This document shows, piece after piece, positions 24,213 through 33,559 of a stretch of DNA of 64,000 nucleotides. Origin of the DNA: G965197715 sp965247615 (GTDB taxonomy: Bacteria; Chloroflexota; Dehalococcoidia; Lucifugimonadales; UBA1127); contig OZ252022.1 in NCBI GenBank assembly GCA_965247615.1, positions 2,790,001 to 2,854,000 on the forward strand. The letters are read 5' to 3'. Both the position numbers and the translations under genes were made by a program. The first letter of the stretch is position 1, and the number at the start of each line of letters is the position of its first letter. The notes beneath the pieces were generated by a model that saw only the letters and a list, made by a program, of their open reading frames with translations, searched no databases and was not told where the DNA came from.

Positions 24213-24965
24213 ATGGCGTCTGACGCGTGGGATGATCGCATTTCTTCGGAACGGCTTGGGGGTACTGTGACGACGCAGCCAGAGCGTGAGAGGGCCGAAG
24301 AGCGGTTTACCGACCGGCTCCACCGGATCGCGGAAGCCAACTGGGATGCCCAGTTTCACCATCCCTTCGTCCAGGGGATAGGCCGCGGGACCCTGGACGA
24401 GGTGGCTCTGAAGTACTGGGTGCGCCAGGACTACCTGTTCCTCATCGACTATGCGCGGGTCTTCGCCTACGGCGTTGCGAGGTCCACTGACCTGGAGACG
24501 ATGGGCCGTTTCGCAAACCTGGCGCAGGCTACTCTGCAGAGCGAGATGGAGCTTCACCGGTCCTACGCCCGCGACTTCGGCATTACTGCGGAGGAGCTGG
24601 AAGCTGAGGCCAAGGCGCCTGCGTGCCAGGCATACGCCGACTTCCTCATTCGGACCGCGGCGACGGGGACCTTCGGAGAGTTCGCCGCCGCCATCCTGCC
24701 CTGCATGTGGGGCTTCAGCGAGTTGGGGCAACGACTCGCCGCCCAGGGGCTGCCGACGGACGAACGATACGCCCGGTGGGTGACGATGTACGCTGACCCG
24801 GAGTTCGCGGAGCTGGCCGTATGGTGCCGTGCGTTGGTCGACCGGACAGCGAGGGGACAGCAGGACGCGGAGCTCCGGCGGATGGAGTCCGCATTCCTCA
24901 CCAGCTGCCAGTATGAATACCGGTTCTGGGAGATGGCCTGGGCGGGACCTCAGCCTGCGGCGTGA
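24213..24965 (+). CDS. tenA: TenA-family aminopyrimidine aminohydrolase / thiaminase II
   Basis: TenA salvages thiamin breakdown products by hydrolysing aminomethyl-pyrimidine. The protein shows FTDRLHRIAEANWDAQFHHP, FVQGIGRGTLDEVALKYWV and QDYLFLIDYARVFAYGVAR. The catalytic cysteine lies in AILPCMWGFSELG and the catalytic glutamate region in YEYRFWEMAW. The ATG at 24213 gives 250 residues; a GTG at 24267 (VTTQPERERAEERF) would fit the usual family start better and lies after GGGGG. No thiamin riboswitch is seen upstream. Confidence 0.88.
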   Translation: MASDAWDDRISSERLGGTVTTQPERERAEERFTDRLHRIAEANWDAQFHHPFVQGIGRGTLDEVALKYWVRQDYLFLIDYARVFAYGVARSTDLETMGRFANLAQATLQSEMELHRSYARDFGITAEELEAEAKAPACQAYADFLIRTAATGTFGEFAAAILPCMWGFSELGQRLAAQGLPTDERYARWVTMYADPEFAELAVWCRALVDRTARGQQDAELRRMESAFLTSCQYEYRFWEMAWAGPQPAA

Positions 24966-25089
24966 AGCCCACCTGGCTCACGGAACGCCGGCCCAACCAG
25001 CGCGGCAGAATCGGCCCAAGCGATCCTTGGCGCAGGCGGAAACTCGAAAGTCCTCGTCAGTACGGTGCGGGTTGGTTGCCCCGGCCAAG

Positions 25090-25848
25090 CTATCGGAAGA
25101 GGTCCAGCGTGGCGTCGCGGACCAGGGCCTGGCCGGTGTCCGTGGTCTCTTCATAGGCGAATCCCCTGATCACGACCACGGGGATTCCCGATGTCTTATT
25201 GGTCAGCAGCTCGGCGGCCCCCGTGAGTTGATCGGCTACGGCGGCTATCGAGACACGAAGGAGGTTGCCGTAGGGGTCCTCCTGGCCGCGGTAGTCACGC
25301 AGGGGGTTGATGCCAGCGCAGCCGATGGCCACGTCGGTGGTGCCGTTGCGCCAGGGTCGGCTGAAGGTGTCCGAGATGAGGATGGCCACCGTGACGCTGC
25401 TCTGCTCCCTAATCCGCCGGCGCAAGTCGCCGGCCGAGGCGTCCGGGTCTTCGGGCAGGAGGCTCAGGCACTCCTCGCCGGGGACGTTGGAGGCGTCGAC
25501 GCCGGCGTTGGCGCAGATCAGGCCATGCTTGGTCTCCGTGATGATGACGCCGCGGTCCATCTTGACGATGCGCCGGCTCTCCCGCAGGACCACCTCCACG
25601 TGGCGAGGGTCCTTGTCCCACTGGGCGGCCAGGGTCTGGGCAAACTCCGAGGGCTCGACCTGATTCAGATCAACGGTCCTCCCCTCCGCCTTGGACACGA
25701 TCTTCTGCGTCACGACCAGAATGTCCCTGTCCTCCAGGGGCGTCCCCTGGCCTTCGGCAGCCTGGAGGATGAGGGCCGCCAGGTCGTCGCCGTGGCTAAT
25801 CTCGGGGATGCCGGCTAGCCCAAAGACCCGGAGCTGGGGGTACGACAA
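25090..25848 (-). CDS. cofE: Coenzyme F420-0:L-glutamate ligase
   Basis: This 252-residue GTP-dependent ligase adds glutamate residues to F420-0, finishing the deazaflavin cofactor. Family features are the opening FGLAGIPEISHGDDLAALIL, DILVVTQKIVSKAEGR, ITETKHGLICANAGVDASNV, LISDTFSRPWRNGTTDVAIG and DPYGNLLRVSIAAVADQLTG. It has no FbiB-type nitroreductase domain, so it resembles the archaeal-type short CofE. Its presence shows that F420 is made and supports F420 use by the LLM oxidoreductases at 826 and 48715. No other cof genes are in the window. Confidence 0.93.
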   Translation of the reverse strand: MSYPQLRVFGLAGIPEISHGDDLAALILQAAEGQGTPLEDRDILVVTQKIVSKAEGRTVDLNQVEPSEFAQTLAAQWDKDPRHVEVVLRESRRIVKMDRGVIITETKHGLICANAGVDASNVPGEECLSLLPEDPDASAGDLRRRIREQSSVTVAILISDTFSRPWRNGTTDVAIGCAGINPLRDYRGQEDPYGNLLRVSIAAVADQLTGAAELLTNKTSGIPVVVIRGFAYEETTDTGQALVRDATLDLFR

Positions 25849-26017
25849 GGAAGCACCTGTCTCTCGCCTGGGTATCTGAGGGGGCGCTCGCCGCCATGCC
25901 TCGTATCGGCTCGTGTTCAGGTCCCAGCGGCCCGACGTTTACGTCCAATACTGCCTCTGCGTTATATCACCCGCACGGGAGCAGGGTCAATGAGCGGCAC
26001 GGAGCGGTGGTCTTGAT

Positions 26018-26587
26018 CTACTGGCTCCCGGGGAGGGAGTCGAAGTAGCCCAGGGCCTCTTGCTCCCGCACTCTGGCGGCAACTTCGTAGGGGTTGGTCC
26101 AGTATCGAAAGCCGACCAGCGCCCAGGCAGCCAGGTACCCAGCCATGAATCCACAGAGACCGAAGGGGGCGCGCTGCTGCTGGTCCACGTGGGCAAGCTC
26201 GTGGACCAGGAGGGCCGCCATGGCGCGCCGGCTTCTTGGGGTCCCGTCCCGGATGTGAAAGAAGAGGCTATTGTGTTGCATCCTGTCCGGCGGGGATGGT
26301 CCGGCAGCGAGAGGAACGGGGCGAAAGTGGATGGCGCGGCCCCACGTGAGGGCCACGAAGCGAGGCGCCGGAGCAGGGAATCCCCCCACGACGAGCCGCA
26401 GGTGTATCGAGCGCCCGTTCCGGGTGTAGGCCAAGGTATGCCGGTCACGAATGGCCAGCTCTTCTCCGTGGCCCCTATCCCGGAGGAAGCGGCCGGCCAG
26501 GGACAAAGCGTCCTCCATCTGAGGCGCGCCCTGGAGTTGGAGCGGCACGAGCTCGCCGCCGTGCACGGGGCCGCCATACGTGAGCAA
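26018..26587 (-). CDS. Small HELAH-containing zincin-like protein
   Basis: This 189-residue protein starts at a TTG (26587) with no ATG alternative near the N-terminus. The centre has LLVHELAHVDQQQ, a HEXXH zinc site, followed after about 25 residues by RYWTNPYEVAARVREQEAL, whose glutamate may be the third ligand. This layout (HELxHxxQ then NPxExxA) is shared with small peptidase-like proteins of the DUF4157 type. A weakly hydrophobic segment (FMAGYLAAWALVGF) lies between. Function is unknown. It is divergent from hyuA. Confidence 0.6.
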   Translation of the reverse strand: MLTYGGPVHGGELVPLQLQGAPQMEDALSLAGRFLRDRGHGEELAIRDRHTLAYTRNGRSIHLRLVVGGFPAPAPRFVALTWGRAIHFRPVPLAAGPSPPDRMQHNSLFFHIRDGTPRSRRAMAALLVHELAHVDQQQRAPFGLCGFMAGYLAAWALVGFRYWTNPYEVAARVREQEALGYFDSLPGSQ

Positions 26588-26761
26588 GATTCGGTCCTTG
26601 TAGGCTGAGGGGGCAGGTTATCGGCCCTGCTCCGGCGTGTCAATGCGGCCGGACGGCCGCTGCGGGCCCTCATGCGTGATAGGATAGGGGCCCAGCGTCG
26701 AACCAGAAGGAGTAGAAGCCCTTCGCCAAGCAGCTCAATAACCGAAAGGAACCGCGCGCCC

Positions 26762-28849
26762 ATGGCCCAGACGAGGGGAAAGACGCCCACGGTGGTGGGC
26801 ATCGACACGGGCGGGACCTTCACCGACTTCCTGCTTGTTGATGGGGGCGGCCTTCGGGTGCACAAGGTCCCATCCACGCCCGGGGACCCGTCTCGAGCAA
26901 TCCTCCAGGGGTTGGAGGAAGTGGGAATCGGCGGCAAGGACGCAGCAGTAGTCTTCGTCCATGGGTCAACGGTCGCCACCAACGCCCTGTTGGAGCGGAA
27001 GGGGGCCACCACGGCCCTAGTCACGACGGAGGGCGTTGAGGACCTGCTGGAGATTGGCCGGCAGGCCCGGCCCCGCCTGTATGACCTGACGCAGCAGCTA
27101 CCGGAACCACTTGTGCCGCGGCGCCTTCGCTTTGGGGCGAGGGAACGCATCGGCGCCGACGGCAGCGTCCTGACGCCCCTCACCCGCGATCAAGCCCGGC
27201 GAATCGCGGAGCGAGTGGCGGCGTCGGGCGCGCAGGCGGTTGCGGTGTCCCTCCTCTTCTCGTTCCTGGACCCGGCGCACGAGGTGCTCTTGGAGGAGGA
27301 GCTTTCGCGGCTCGACCCGACGCCCTTCCTCTCGGTGTCCAGCCGCGTGCTGCCCCAGTACCGCGAGTATGAGCGCACGAGCACCGTGGCGGTGAACGCG
27401 TACGTCGGACCACTGATGTCATCGTACCTGGGGCGGTTGGAGGAGGCCTTGGGAGGGCAACCGAAGGTGGTCCCGAAGGGGAAGGCGACGGCTTCCAGGC
27501 TCCGGGTCATGCAGTCGTCTGGCGGGAGCATATCCGCACGGGCGGCCTCTGCTCAGCCGGTGCGGACCATCCTCAGCGGCCCCGCCGGAGGAGTGGTGGG
27601 CGCCTTCACCCTGGCGTCGGAGGCGGGCTGCACGGACATCATCACCCTGGACATGGGCGGCACGTCCACCGATGTGGCTCTCTGTCCCGGCCGGATACAG
27701 GAGACGGCCAGCGCCAGTGTGGGGGGGGTGCCCGTGAGCGTGCCGATGATCGACATTCACACCGTAGGGGCGGGGGGAGGGTCCATCGCCAGAGTGGATG
27801 CAGGCGGCGCCCTGGTGGTGGGCCCGGAGTCCTCCGGCGCCGACCCCGGCCCCGCCTGCTACGGGCGCAGCGAGGAGGCTACGGTCACCGACGCCAACCT
27901 GTTGCTCGGCCGCATGGACGCCGGGCACTTCCTGGGAGGGCGCATGGGGCTGGAGCCCGAACGGGCTCGTGCGGCCCTGGGCCGAATCGCGTCCGCAATA
28001 GGCGGTGTATCGCCGGAGGAGGCCGCTGCAGGTGTCGTACGGGTGGTCAACGCCGCCATGGAGCGTGCCCTCCGCGCGATCTCACTGGAGCGGGGATTCG
28101 ATCCGCGCCGGTTCACGCTGGTTGCCTTCGGCGGCGCGGGGCCGCAGCACGCCTGTGAGCTTGCGCGGGAGCTCCACATACCGCGGGTCCTGGTGCCTGC
28201 GTTCCCCGGGGCGCTCTCGGCGTACGGCGTGGCCATCGCCGACGTCGTCAAGGACTACCTGCGCACGGTGTTGCTGGCCCCCGAGGCGCTAACGCCCGAG
28301 GCACTGGCCGGGGCATTCTCCGACATGGAGGAGCAGGGCAGGCGGGAGATCGAAGGGGAAGGTGTGGCGCCAAGCCAGGTACAGCTGCGACGGCTCCTAG
28401 ACATGCGCTACGTCGGCCAGTCATTCGAGCTGACAGTGGACTGCCCGAGGATCACCAGCAGCAATCGTGTGGTGCGGGAGACCGTGCGCCGCTTCCATCA
28501 GGCACATCAGCGCCGCTTTGGGTACTCGGACGAAAGCCAACCCGTGGAGGTGGTGAATGTCCGACTCAAGGCGGTCGGAAGGGTAAAGGCGCCGGGAGGC
28601 GGGAGACAGGGGGCGGAAGATGGGAGAGGGGACATGAGGGACGCCGGGCCGGTGGACACGCGAGACGTCGTATTCGATGGGACGAGGCACATCGCGGCCT
28701 TCTACCTGCGGCGCGCGTTGAGGGCCGGCCAGCAGGTGCCGGGACCTGCGGTGCTGCTGCAGGAGGACGCCACGACAGTCGTTCCGCCGGACTGGGTTGC
28801 CCGCGTGGACGGCTGGGGCAACCTGGTCTTGGAAGGCAGGAAGGGCTGA
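26762..28849 (+). CDS. hyuA: Hydantoinase/oxoprolinase subunit A (ATP-dependent)
   Basis: From the ATG at 26762 (MAQTRGKTPTVVGIDTGGTF) the protein has 695 residues. It has the HyuA N-terminal TVVGIDTGGTFTDFLLVDGG, HGSTVATNALLERKGATTAL, the actin-fold DMGGTSTDVALCPG, TVGAGGGSIARVDAGG and FGGAGPQHACELA. Together with HyuB it uses ATP to open 5-membered cyclic amides (hydantoins, N-methylhydantoin, oxoproline) or, in the acetone carboxylase relatives, to carboxylate ketones. The frame is open 90 bases upstream, but homology starts here. A low-complexity stretch (GGGRQGAEDGRGDMRDAG) interrupts the C-terminal domain. hyuB follows after one intervening small gene. Confidence 0.92.
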   Translation: MAQTRGKTPTVVGIDTGGTFTDFLLVDGGGLRVHKVPSTPGDPSRAILQGLEEVGIGGKDAAVVFVHGSTVATNALLERKGATTALVTTEGVEDLLEIGRQARPRLYDLTQQLPEPLVPRRLRFGARERIGADGSVLTPLTRDQARRIAERVAASGAQAVAVSLLFSFLDPAHEVLLEEELSRLDPTPFLSVSSRVLPQYREYERTSTVAVNAYVGPLMSSYLGRLEEALGGQPKVVPKGKATASRLRVMQSSGGSISARAASAQPVRTILSGPAGGVVGAFTLASEAGCTDIITLDMGGTSTDVALCPGRIQETASASVGGVPVSVPMIDIHTVGAGGGSIARVDAGGALVVGPESSGADPGPACYGRSEEATVTDANLLLGRMDAGHFLGGRMGLEPERARAALGRIASAIGGVSPEEAAAGVVRVVNAAMERALRAISLERGFDPRRFTLVAFGGAGPQHACELARELHIPRVLVPAFPGALSAYGVAIADVVKDYLRTVLLAPEALTPEALAGAFSDMEEQGRREIEGEGVAPSQVQLRRLLDMRYVGQSFELTVDCPRITSSNRVVRETVRRFHQAHQRRFGYSDESQPVEVVNVRLKAVGRVKAPGGGRQGAEDGRGDMRDAGPVDTRDVVFDGTRHIAAFYLRRALRAGQQVPGPAVLLQEDATTVVPPDWVARVDGWGNLVLEGRKG

Positions 28850-28875
28850 GACGGCACGGGCCGCGGGAGCTTCGT

Positions 28876-29316
28876 ATGCACGTGGTGAAGACGCTGGATG
28901 CAACGGAAGGACCACGCACAGGCTGGGGCCTCCTGTTTCGGGCATGGGCCGTGCTGGTGGAGTCGGCGCGGGCCAGGCGGACGATCACCTACGGGGAGCT
29001 GGCGAACAGGATCATGCTGCCCGGCGACGTCCGGAGCATCGGCCCCATGGTGCTGCACCCGGTCTACGTCCACTTCTGCGCCCCCAATGGGTTCCCGGAC
29101 ATTCTGAGCCTGGTGGTCCGCAAGGACACCGGACGGCCCGGCATCGGGTACTACAGCGCCGGCGGCGGGGTGGAGGACGTGGCGCGGTGGCGGTCCGAGC
29201 TAGAGGAGACCTATGCGTTCCAATGGCCTGCAGAGCCGCCAGGCGCTCCATGCGCCAGCTGCTTGCGGGAAGAGGCGGCCCCAGGCCGTCCGGATGGAGA
29301 TAGAACGGAGGCGTGA
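28876..29316 (+). CDS. Conserved-looking small protein of unknown function between hyuA and hyuB
   Basis: This 146-residue protein lies 26 bp after hyuA and overlaps the hyuB start region by a few bases. RRTITYGELANRIM resembles the helix-turn start of alkyltransferase-like winged-helix proteins. The next part (ILSLVVRKDTGRPGIGYYS, then RWRSELEETYAFQWP) is reminiscent of small uncharacterised bacterial proteins with an L.VV.K.TG.PG.GY motif. It lacks the PCHR active site of O6-alkylguanine transferases. The C-terminus is cysteine/proline-rich (PPGAPCASCLREEAAP). The tight spacing shows it belongs to the hyu transcript, but no function can be named. Confidence 0.65.
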   Translation: MHVVKTLDATEGPRTGWGLLFRAWAVLVESARARRTITYGELANRIMLPGDVRSIGPMVLHPVYVHFCAPNGFPDILSLVVRKDTGRPGIGYYSAGGGVEDVARWRSELEETYAFQWPAEPPGAPCASCLREEAAPGRPDGDRTEA

Positions 29317-29318
29317 AG

Positions 29319-30959
29319 ATGGCCGTCGACGCCGTGTCTCTTGCGGTCTTCGAGCACCTGCTTGCCGCCGTGGCGGACGAGATGGGAGTGACCCTGGGCC
29401 GCACGGGCTTTTCACCCAACATCAAGGAGCGCAGGGACTACTCATGCGCGGTCTTCGACCCCCAGGGGAGGATGGTGGCCCAAGCGGCCCACATCCCGGT
29501 GCACCTGGGCGCCATGCCGGCCTCGGTCCGGGCGGCCCTGGACCGCTTTCTCCCTTCGTCTGGCCCTGGGGAGGGCCTGGAGCCGGGGGACATCGTCATC
29601 CTCAACGACCCCTACATGGGGGGGACCCACCTGAACGACGTGACCCTGGTAGCGCCGGTGTTCGCAGAAGTGGAACGGGGAGGGAAGGGCAGGCAGCGCC
29701 GGGAGACGGGCAAGCTGATCGGATTTGTGGGAAACAGGGGCCACCATGCGGACATTGGCGGGATGACGCCGGGCTCGCTGCCCCTGTCCACGGAGCTGTA
29801 CCAGGAGGGGTTCATCATCCCGCCCGTGAAGCTGGCGCGGCGCGGCGTCCTGAACCAAGAGGTCATCGAGCTCTTCTGCCGAAACTCGCGAACACCCGTG
29901 GAGCGCCGTGGTGACCTGGCGGCGCAGATTGCGGCGTGCCGCACCGGGGAACGCCGGCTCCAGGAACTGGTGGAGCGATACGGCGCCGGCGAGGTCCGGG
30001 AGCAGATGGCGGCGCTGTTGGACTACGCCGAGCGGCTGACCCGGGCTGCCATCGGCGGGGTCCCGGATGGCGAGCACACCTTCCTTGACTGGATGGACGA
30101 CGACGGCCTGACGAGCGAGCCGGTGCCCATCCAGGCAACGGTGCGGGTCCGGGGCGAGGAGATCGAGTTCGACTTCACGGGCACGGCGGGCCAGCGTCCC
30201 GGCTGCATCAACGCGCCCCTGGCGGTGGCCGTGTCTGCCGTCCTGTACGTCGTGCGGTGCCTGGTAGGCGACCGGGTCCCGGCGAACGAGGGGATCATGC
30301 GCCCCGTGCGGGTTGTAGCCCCGGAGGGGTGCCTGGTGAACCCCAGGCCGCCCGCCGCGGTGGCCGGGGGCAACGTGGAGACGTCCCAGCGAGTCACGGA
30401 CGTGCTGCTGGGCGCCCTTGCGGGCATCCTGCCTGACCGGATACCCGCCGCCAGCCAGGGGACCATGAACAACATCCTGGTCGGCGGGCGCGACCCGATC
30501 CAAGACCGCGACTTTGTGTACTACGAGACCATCGCCGGGGGCATGGGCGCCGGGCCGGAGTCGGACGGCATGTCGGCGGCGCATAGTCACATGACGAATA
30601 CGATGAACACGCCCATCGAGGCACTGGAGACGCACTTCCCCCTGCGGGTGCTCCGGTACACGGTGCGGCGGGGCTCGGGCGGAGGGGGCAAGCACCGCGG
30701 GGGCGACGGCATTGTGCGGGAGATGGAGTTTCTGGCGCCGGCGGTGGTGACGGTGCTCGCGGAGCGGCGGCGGCACTCCCCGTACGGCCTTCAGGGCGGC
30801 GAGCCCGGCGCGCCTGGCGAGACGGTGCTGCTCAAGGGCGGCGTGGAGGAGGTGCGCCTGCCGCCCAAGGCCACGTTCAACGTCGACCGGGGCGACGTGC
30901 TCAGCGTCCGCACCCCGGGGGGCGGCGGCTGGGGGAGCAGCGGGGACGCCGAGCGGTAA
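29319..30959 (+). CDS. hyuB: Hydantoinase/oxoprolinase subunit B
   Basis: The ATG at 29319 lies 7 bases after GGAGG; a GTG 6 bases upstream is less well placed. The 546-residue protein has the HyuB hallmarks VTLGRTGFSPNIKERRDYSC, DIVILNDPYMGGTHLNDV, FVGNRGHHADIGGMTPGS, GGNVETSQRVTDVLLGAL and the terminal GGGKHRGGDGIVREMEF. It is the partner of HyuA upstream. Between residues 115 and 130 an extra charged loop (VERGGKGRQRRETGK) is present. The pair probably hydrolyses cyclic amides and may connect with the amino-acid-directed enzymes elsewhere in the window (DAO, D-aminoacylase). Confidence 0.93.
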   Translation: MAVDAVSLAVFEHLLAAVADEMGVTLGRTGFSPNIKERRDYSCAVFDPQGRMVAQAAHIPVHLGAMPASVRAALDRFLPSSGPGEGLEPGDIVILNDPYMGGTHLNDVTLVAPVFAEVERGGKGRQRRETGKLIGFVGNRGHHADIGGMTPGSLPLSTELYQEGFIIPPVKLARRGVLNQEVIELFCRNSRTPVERRGDLAAQIAACRTGERRLQELVERYGAGEVREQMAALLDYAERLTRAAIGGVPDGEHTFLDWMDDDGLTSEPVPIQATVRVRGEEIEFDFTGTAGQRPGCINAPLAVAVSAVLYVVRCLVGDRVPANEGIMRPVRVVAPEGCLVNPRPPAAVAGGNVETSQRVTDVLLGALAGILPDRIPAASQGTMNNILVGGRDPIQDRDFVYYETIAGGMGAGPESDGMSAAHSHMTNTMNTPIEALETHFPLRVLRYTVRRGSGGGGKHRGGDGIVREMEFLAPAVVTVLAERRRHSPYGLQGGEPGAPGETVLLKGGVEEVRLPPKATFNVDRGDVLSVRTPGGGGWGSSGDAER

Positions 30960-31132
30960 GGCGCGCCGCGCGCCCTCTTCGTATGGCCGCAGTGAGGCGT
31001 CGACGTGTGCCTTCCTTCACTATGTTGACTCCCTTCGCCCCACAGTCCTACGGTGTGCCTATGGCGGGTCCACCCTGCGGAATGGCCGGAGTCTGACCGA
31101 GCAAGGGCTGCCGTACCGAGAGGAGGAGGACG

Positions 31133-32641
31133 ATGGTCAGCACGACAGTCAAGGGTATGAACTACGTCGGTGGGCAGTGGGTCGACGCCCAATCGGGGGC
31201 CACCTTCGAGGACCGGAGCCCCGCGGACGTGCGGGACCTCCTCGGCACGTTTCCTCGCTCGGGCTCCGATGACGCGGCGCGCGCGGTGGCGGCGGCCCGT
31301 GAGGCGTATCCCCAGTGGCGCCGTACATCCCTGCTGCGCCGGGCCGAGGTGTTGGACCGGTTCGCGCAGCTCGTGAAGGAGGACACGGAGGAGCTGGCGC
31401 GGCTCCTGGCCCGTGAGTGCGGTAAGGCGCTGAGCGAGGCCCGGGCGGACATCGTGGAGGGGCTGCACATGGCCCAGTACTGGTTCGGTCGAGCCCGGAC
31501 GCCATGGGGCGAGGTGCTGGCATCGGAGATCGCGGGGAAGGAGAGCAACGTACTCAGGAAGCCCAAAGGGGTCGTCGCGGCCATTGCGCCCTGGAACTTC
31601 CCCTTCGCCATCCCGCTGTGGCTCATCTGCCCGTCCCTGATCGCGGGCAACACCGTAGCATTCAAGCCTGCGGAGGAGACGCCGTTGGCGGGTCAACGGC
31701 TGGTGGAGTATATGGAGAAGGCAGGCTTGCCCCCTGGCGTCCTGAACCTGGTCCACGGCTACGGCGAGGAGTCAGGCTGGCCCCTGGTGGTCCATCCGGA
31801 TGTGGACGTGGTGCTCTTCACGGGCTCGGCGGAGGTGGGCGCCAAGATCAAGGAGGCCTGCGCCCAGGACTACCGCAAGTTCGCGGTCTGTGAGATGGGC
31901 GGCAAGAACGCAGTAATCATTTTCGACGACGCCGACTTCGACCTGGCTGTCGACGCCGCACTCATCTCCGCCTTCCGCACGGCTGGTCAGCGATGTGTCT
32001 CGGCGGAGCGGCTGATCGTGCAGGAGGGGATCTTCGACCGGTTCGCCGAGGCCTTCGCGGCAAGGGCACGGGGGATCGTGATTGGCGACCCGGGCGAGGA
32101 GTCGACGTTCATGGGGCCGCTCATCAGTGAGGCTGCTGTGGAGAAGGTGACCAGCTACAACGCTCTGGCGATGGATGAGGGGGCGCAGGTGCTCCTGGAG
32201 GGCGCTCGGCTGACCGATGGGGCCTACGCCCACGGCCACTACGTATCCCCATTCGTGTACACGATGCGCCACGACCCCAAGTCGCGGGTCCTACGCGAAG
32301 AGGTGTTCGGGCCCCACGCGGCCCTGATCCCCTTCAGGGACCTAGAGGAGGCGGTACGCATCTACAACGACACGGACTACGGGTTCGCCCTGGCAGTATG
32401 CAGCACGGACTACCGCAAGATACGGTCGATCCAACAGGAGTGCGAGTTTGGGGTGGGTTACGTGAACCTGCCCAGCATCGGCGCGGAGGTGCACCTTCCC
32501 TTCGGCGGCGTGAAGAGAAGCGGCACGGGAATGCCGTCGGCGGCAAGCCTTCTCGACGCCGTCACGCATCGCGTGGCGTGGACCGTCAACTACGCGGAGG
32601 AGATCCAGCTGGCGCAGGGCCTGACGTCGCAGGTGGACTAA
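31133..32641 (+). CDS. NAD(P)-dependent aldehyde dehydrogenase
   Basis: This 502-residue enzyme has the full ALDH set: GVVAAIAPWNFPFAIPLWLI, FTGSAEVGAKIKEA, the general-base glutamate in CEMGGKNAVI, the catalytic cysteine in GQRCVSAERLI, EEVFGPHAALIPF, and PFGGVKRSGTG. It oxidises an aldehyde or semialdehyde to the acid. The substrate is not evident; the pattern resembles semialdehyde and long-chain members more than betaine aldehyde ones. It is co-directional with hyuB but separated by 173 bp; a weak TTGACT at 31025 may mark its own promoter. It ends before the repeat-rich gap. Confidence 0.9.
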   Translation: MVSTTVKGMNYVGGQWVDAQSGATFEDRSPADVRDLLGTFPRSGSDDAARAVAAAREAYPQWRRTSLLRRAEVLDRFAQLVKEDTEELARLLARECGKALSEARADIVEGLHMAQYWFGRARTPWGEVLASEIAGKESNVLRKPKGVVAAIAPWNFPFAIPLWLICPSLIAGNTVAFKPAEETPLAGQRLVEYMEKAGLPPGVLNLVHGYGEESGWPLVVHPDVDVVLFTGSAEVGAKIKEACAQDYRKFAVCEMGGKNAVIIFDDADFDLAVDAALISAFRTAGQRCVSAERLIVQEGIFDRFAEAFAARARGIVIGDPGEESTFMGPLISEAAVEKVTSYNALAMDEGAQVLLEGARLTDGAYAHGHYVSPFVYTMRHDPKSRVLREEVFGPHAALIPFRDLEEAVRIYNDTDYGFALAVCSTDYRKIRSIQQECEFGVGYVNLPSIGAEVHLPFGGVKRSGTGMPSAASLLDAVTHRVAWTVNYAEEIQLAQGLTSQVD

Positions 32642-32682
32642 GGCGAGGGGCACGGGCGACGGCCCCGCGCGCGGGAATGGCG

Positions 32683-32738
32683 GTTGTGCAAGGTTTCCTT
32701 TCGCGGGTCGCTGGCGCGACGGCCACGTGGGGGGAGGG
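32683..32738 (+). repeat. Solo MITE end joined to dispersed hairpin repeat, copy 2
   Basis: GTTGTGCAAGGTTTCC (32683-32698) is the complement of the MITE end seen at 20284. It is followed by CTTTCGCGG and then GTCGCTGGCGCGACGG (32707-32722) with the G-rich tail TGGGGGGAGGG to 32738. Confidence 0.65.
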
Positions 32739-32926
32739 CTGCGGGGCACGTCACTGGAGAGCTTGGCCGCCTCGGTCAGCAGAAGGGCCATTTAGTTGAT
32801 CCTCCACTTTGGGTTATCTTTTAAGTTTTTCTCGGACTTTTGAAGCGGGTCCGGCGGCAAAAGGGGGGGTTGATCTTTGGATTGACTGGCCTCCTTTGAC
32901 TGGCTGTCGCGGGGGTCTGTTGACGG

Positions 32927-33033
32927 GTCGCTGGCGCGACGGCTTTGTGGGGGGAGGGTTGCGTACGTGAAGCAGGCCCCGCCAGCCTGGGGCCACACCC
33001 TGGATTCCCGCCTTCGCGGGAATGACGGTGGGT
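32927..33033 (+). repeat. Composite dispersed repeat, copy 3 (hairpin repeat plus CATTCCCGCG palindrome)
   Basis: GTCGCTGGCGCGACGGCTTT and a G-run (32927-32958) are followed by GTGAAGCAGG, GCCAGCCTGGGGCC and GGATTCCCGCC. The end is TTCGCGGGAATGACGG. Read on the minus strand, the last 70 bases parallel 20319-20390 of the MITE block, where CATTCCCGCGAAAGCGGGAA also leads through GGCC.CAGG.TGGCGGG to CTGCTTCAC. Confidence 0.65.
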
Positions 33034-33510
33034 GGTTGCGGGGTCGCTGCGGGCGGTGGCATGTACGGGAGGACGCTCCGCGTCGAGGCGACGGCAGCGG
33101 CCGGACCGGCTTCGTAGGACCAGGACCGCCATCGCTCCGACGGCGGCCGAGGCACGAGCCCCGCTGGCGCGGCGAGGCCCGCCGACCACGGCTCCACACG
33201 TCGGGGCAACTTGCGCCCCACATTGTCAGAACAAAGTCCGGGCCGGTGAGAGTGGGCACGTCGGCGCCGTATCGGTGCCCGCGCCTCCGCTCCTCCGCGC
33301 CTCCGCGCCCCCGCTGTCTCGCCGGGCGTCCCCTCGCCCGCCACTGCCCGCTGACGGCCCGTGCGCCGCCACCATCGCGCCGACGTGGGCGGCGTTGCAG
33401 CCGCGGAACAGCACCATGGCCGCTCGCCGGCGCAGCAGGACCGCCTCCATCGGACCGGTAGCTCACGGCATCCCACCTCCCTGGCCGCCTTCATCGGCGG
33501 CTGATGCCTG
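33034..33510. other. GC-rich gene-free stretch
   Basis: Several overlapping open frames exist on both strands, but all are arginine/alanine/proline-rich without family resemblance or ribosome sites, as expected from GC-rich non-coding DNA. A purine-poor run of CCTCCGC repeats lies at 33284-33316. I see no RNA gene. It may be decayed sequence collected around the repeats. Confidence 0.5.
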
Positions 33511-33512
33511 TA

Positions 33513-33540
33513 AGAATAGAACGCATATTCTGTCTTGACA
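33513..33540. promoter_or_regulatory. AT-rich inverted repeat and TCTTGACAAGA near-palindrome
   Basis: AGAATAGAACGCATATTCT forms a 6-bp inverted repeat with a 7-base centre. It is followed at once by TCTTGACAAGA, a palindrome apart from its centre. In an otherwise GC-rich gap this looks like an operator or an old promoter; no -10 box is properly spaced after TTGACA. Confidence 0.3.
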
Positions 33541-33559
33541 AGAGACGGGTGGCACAGGA

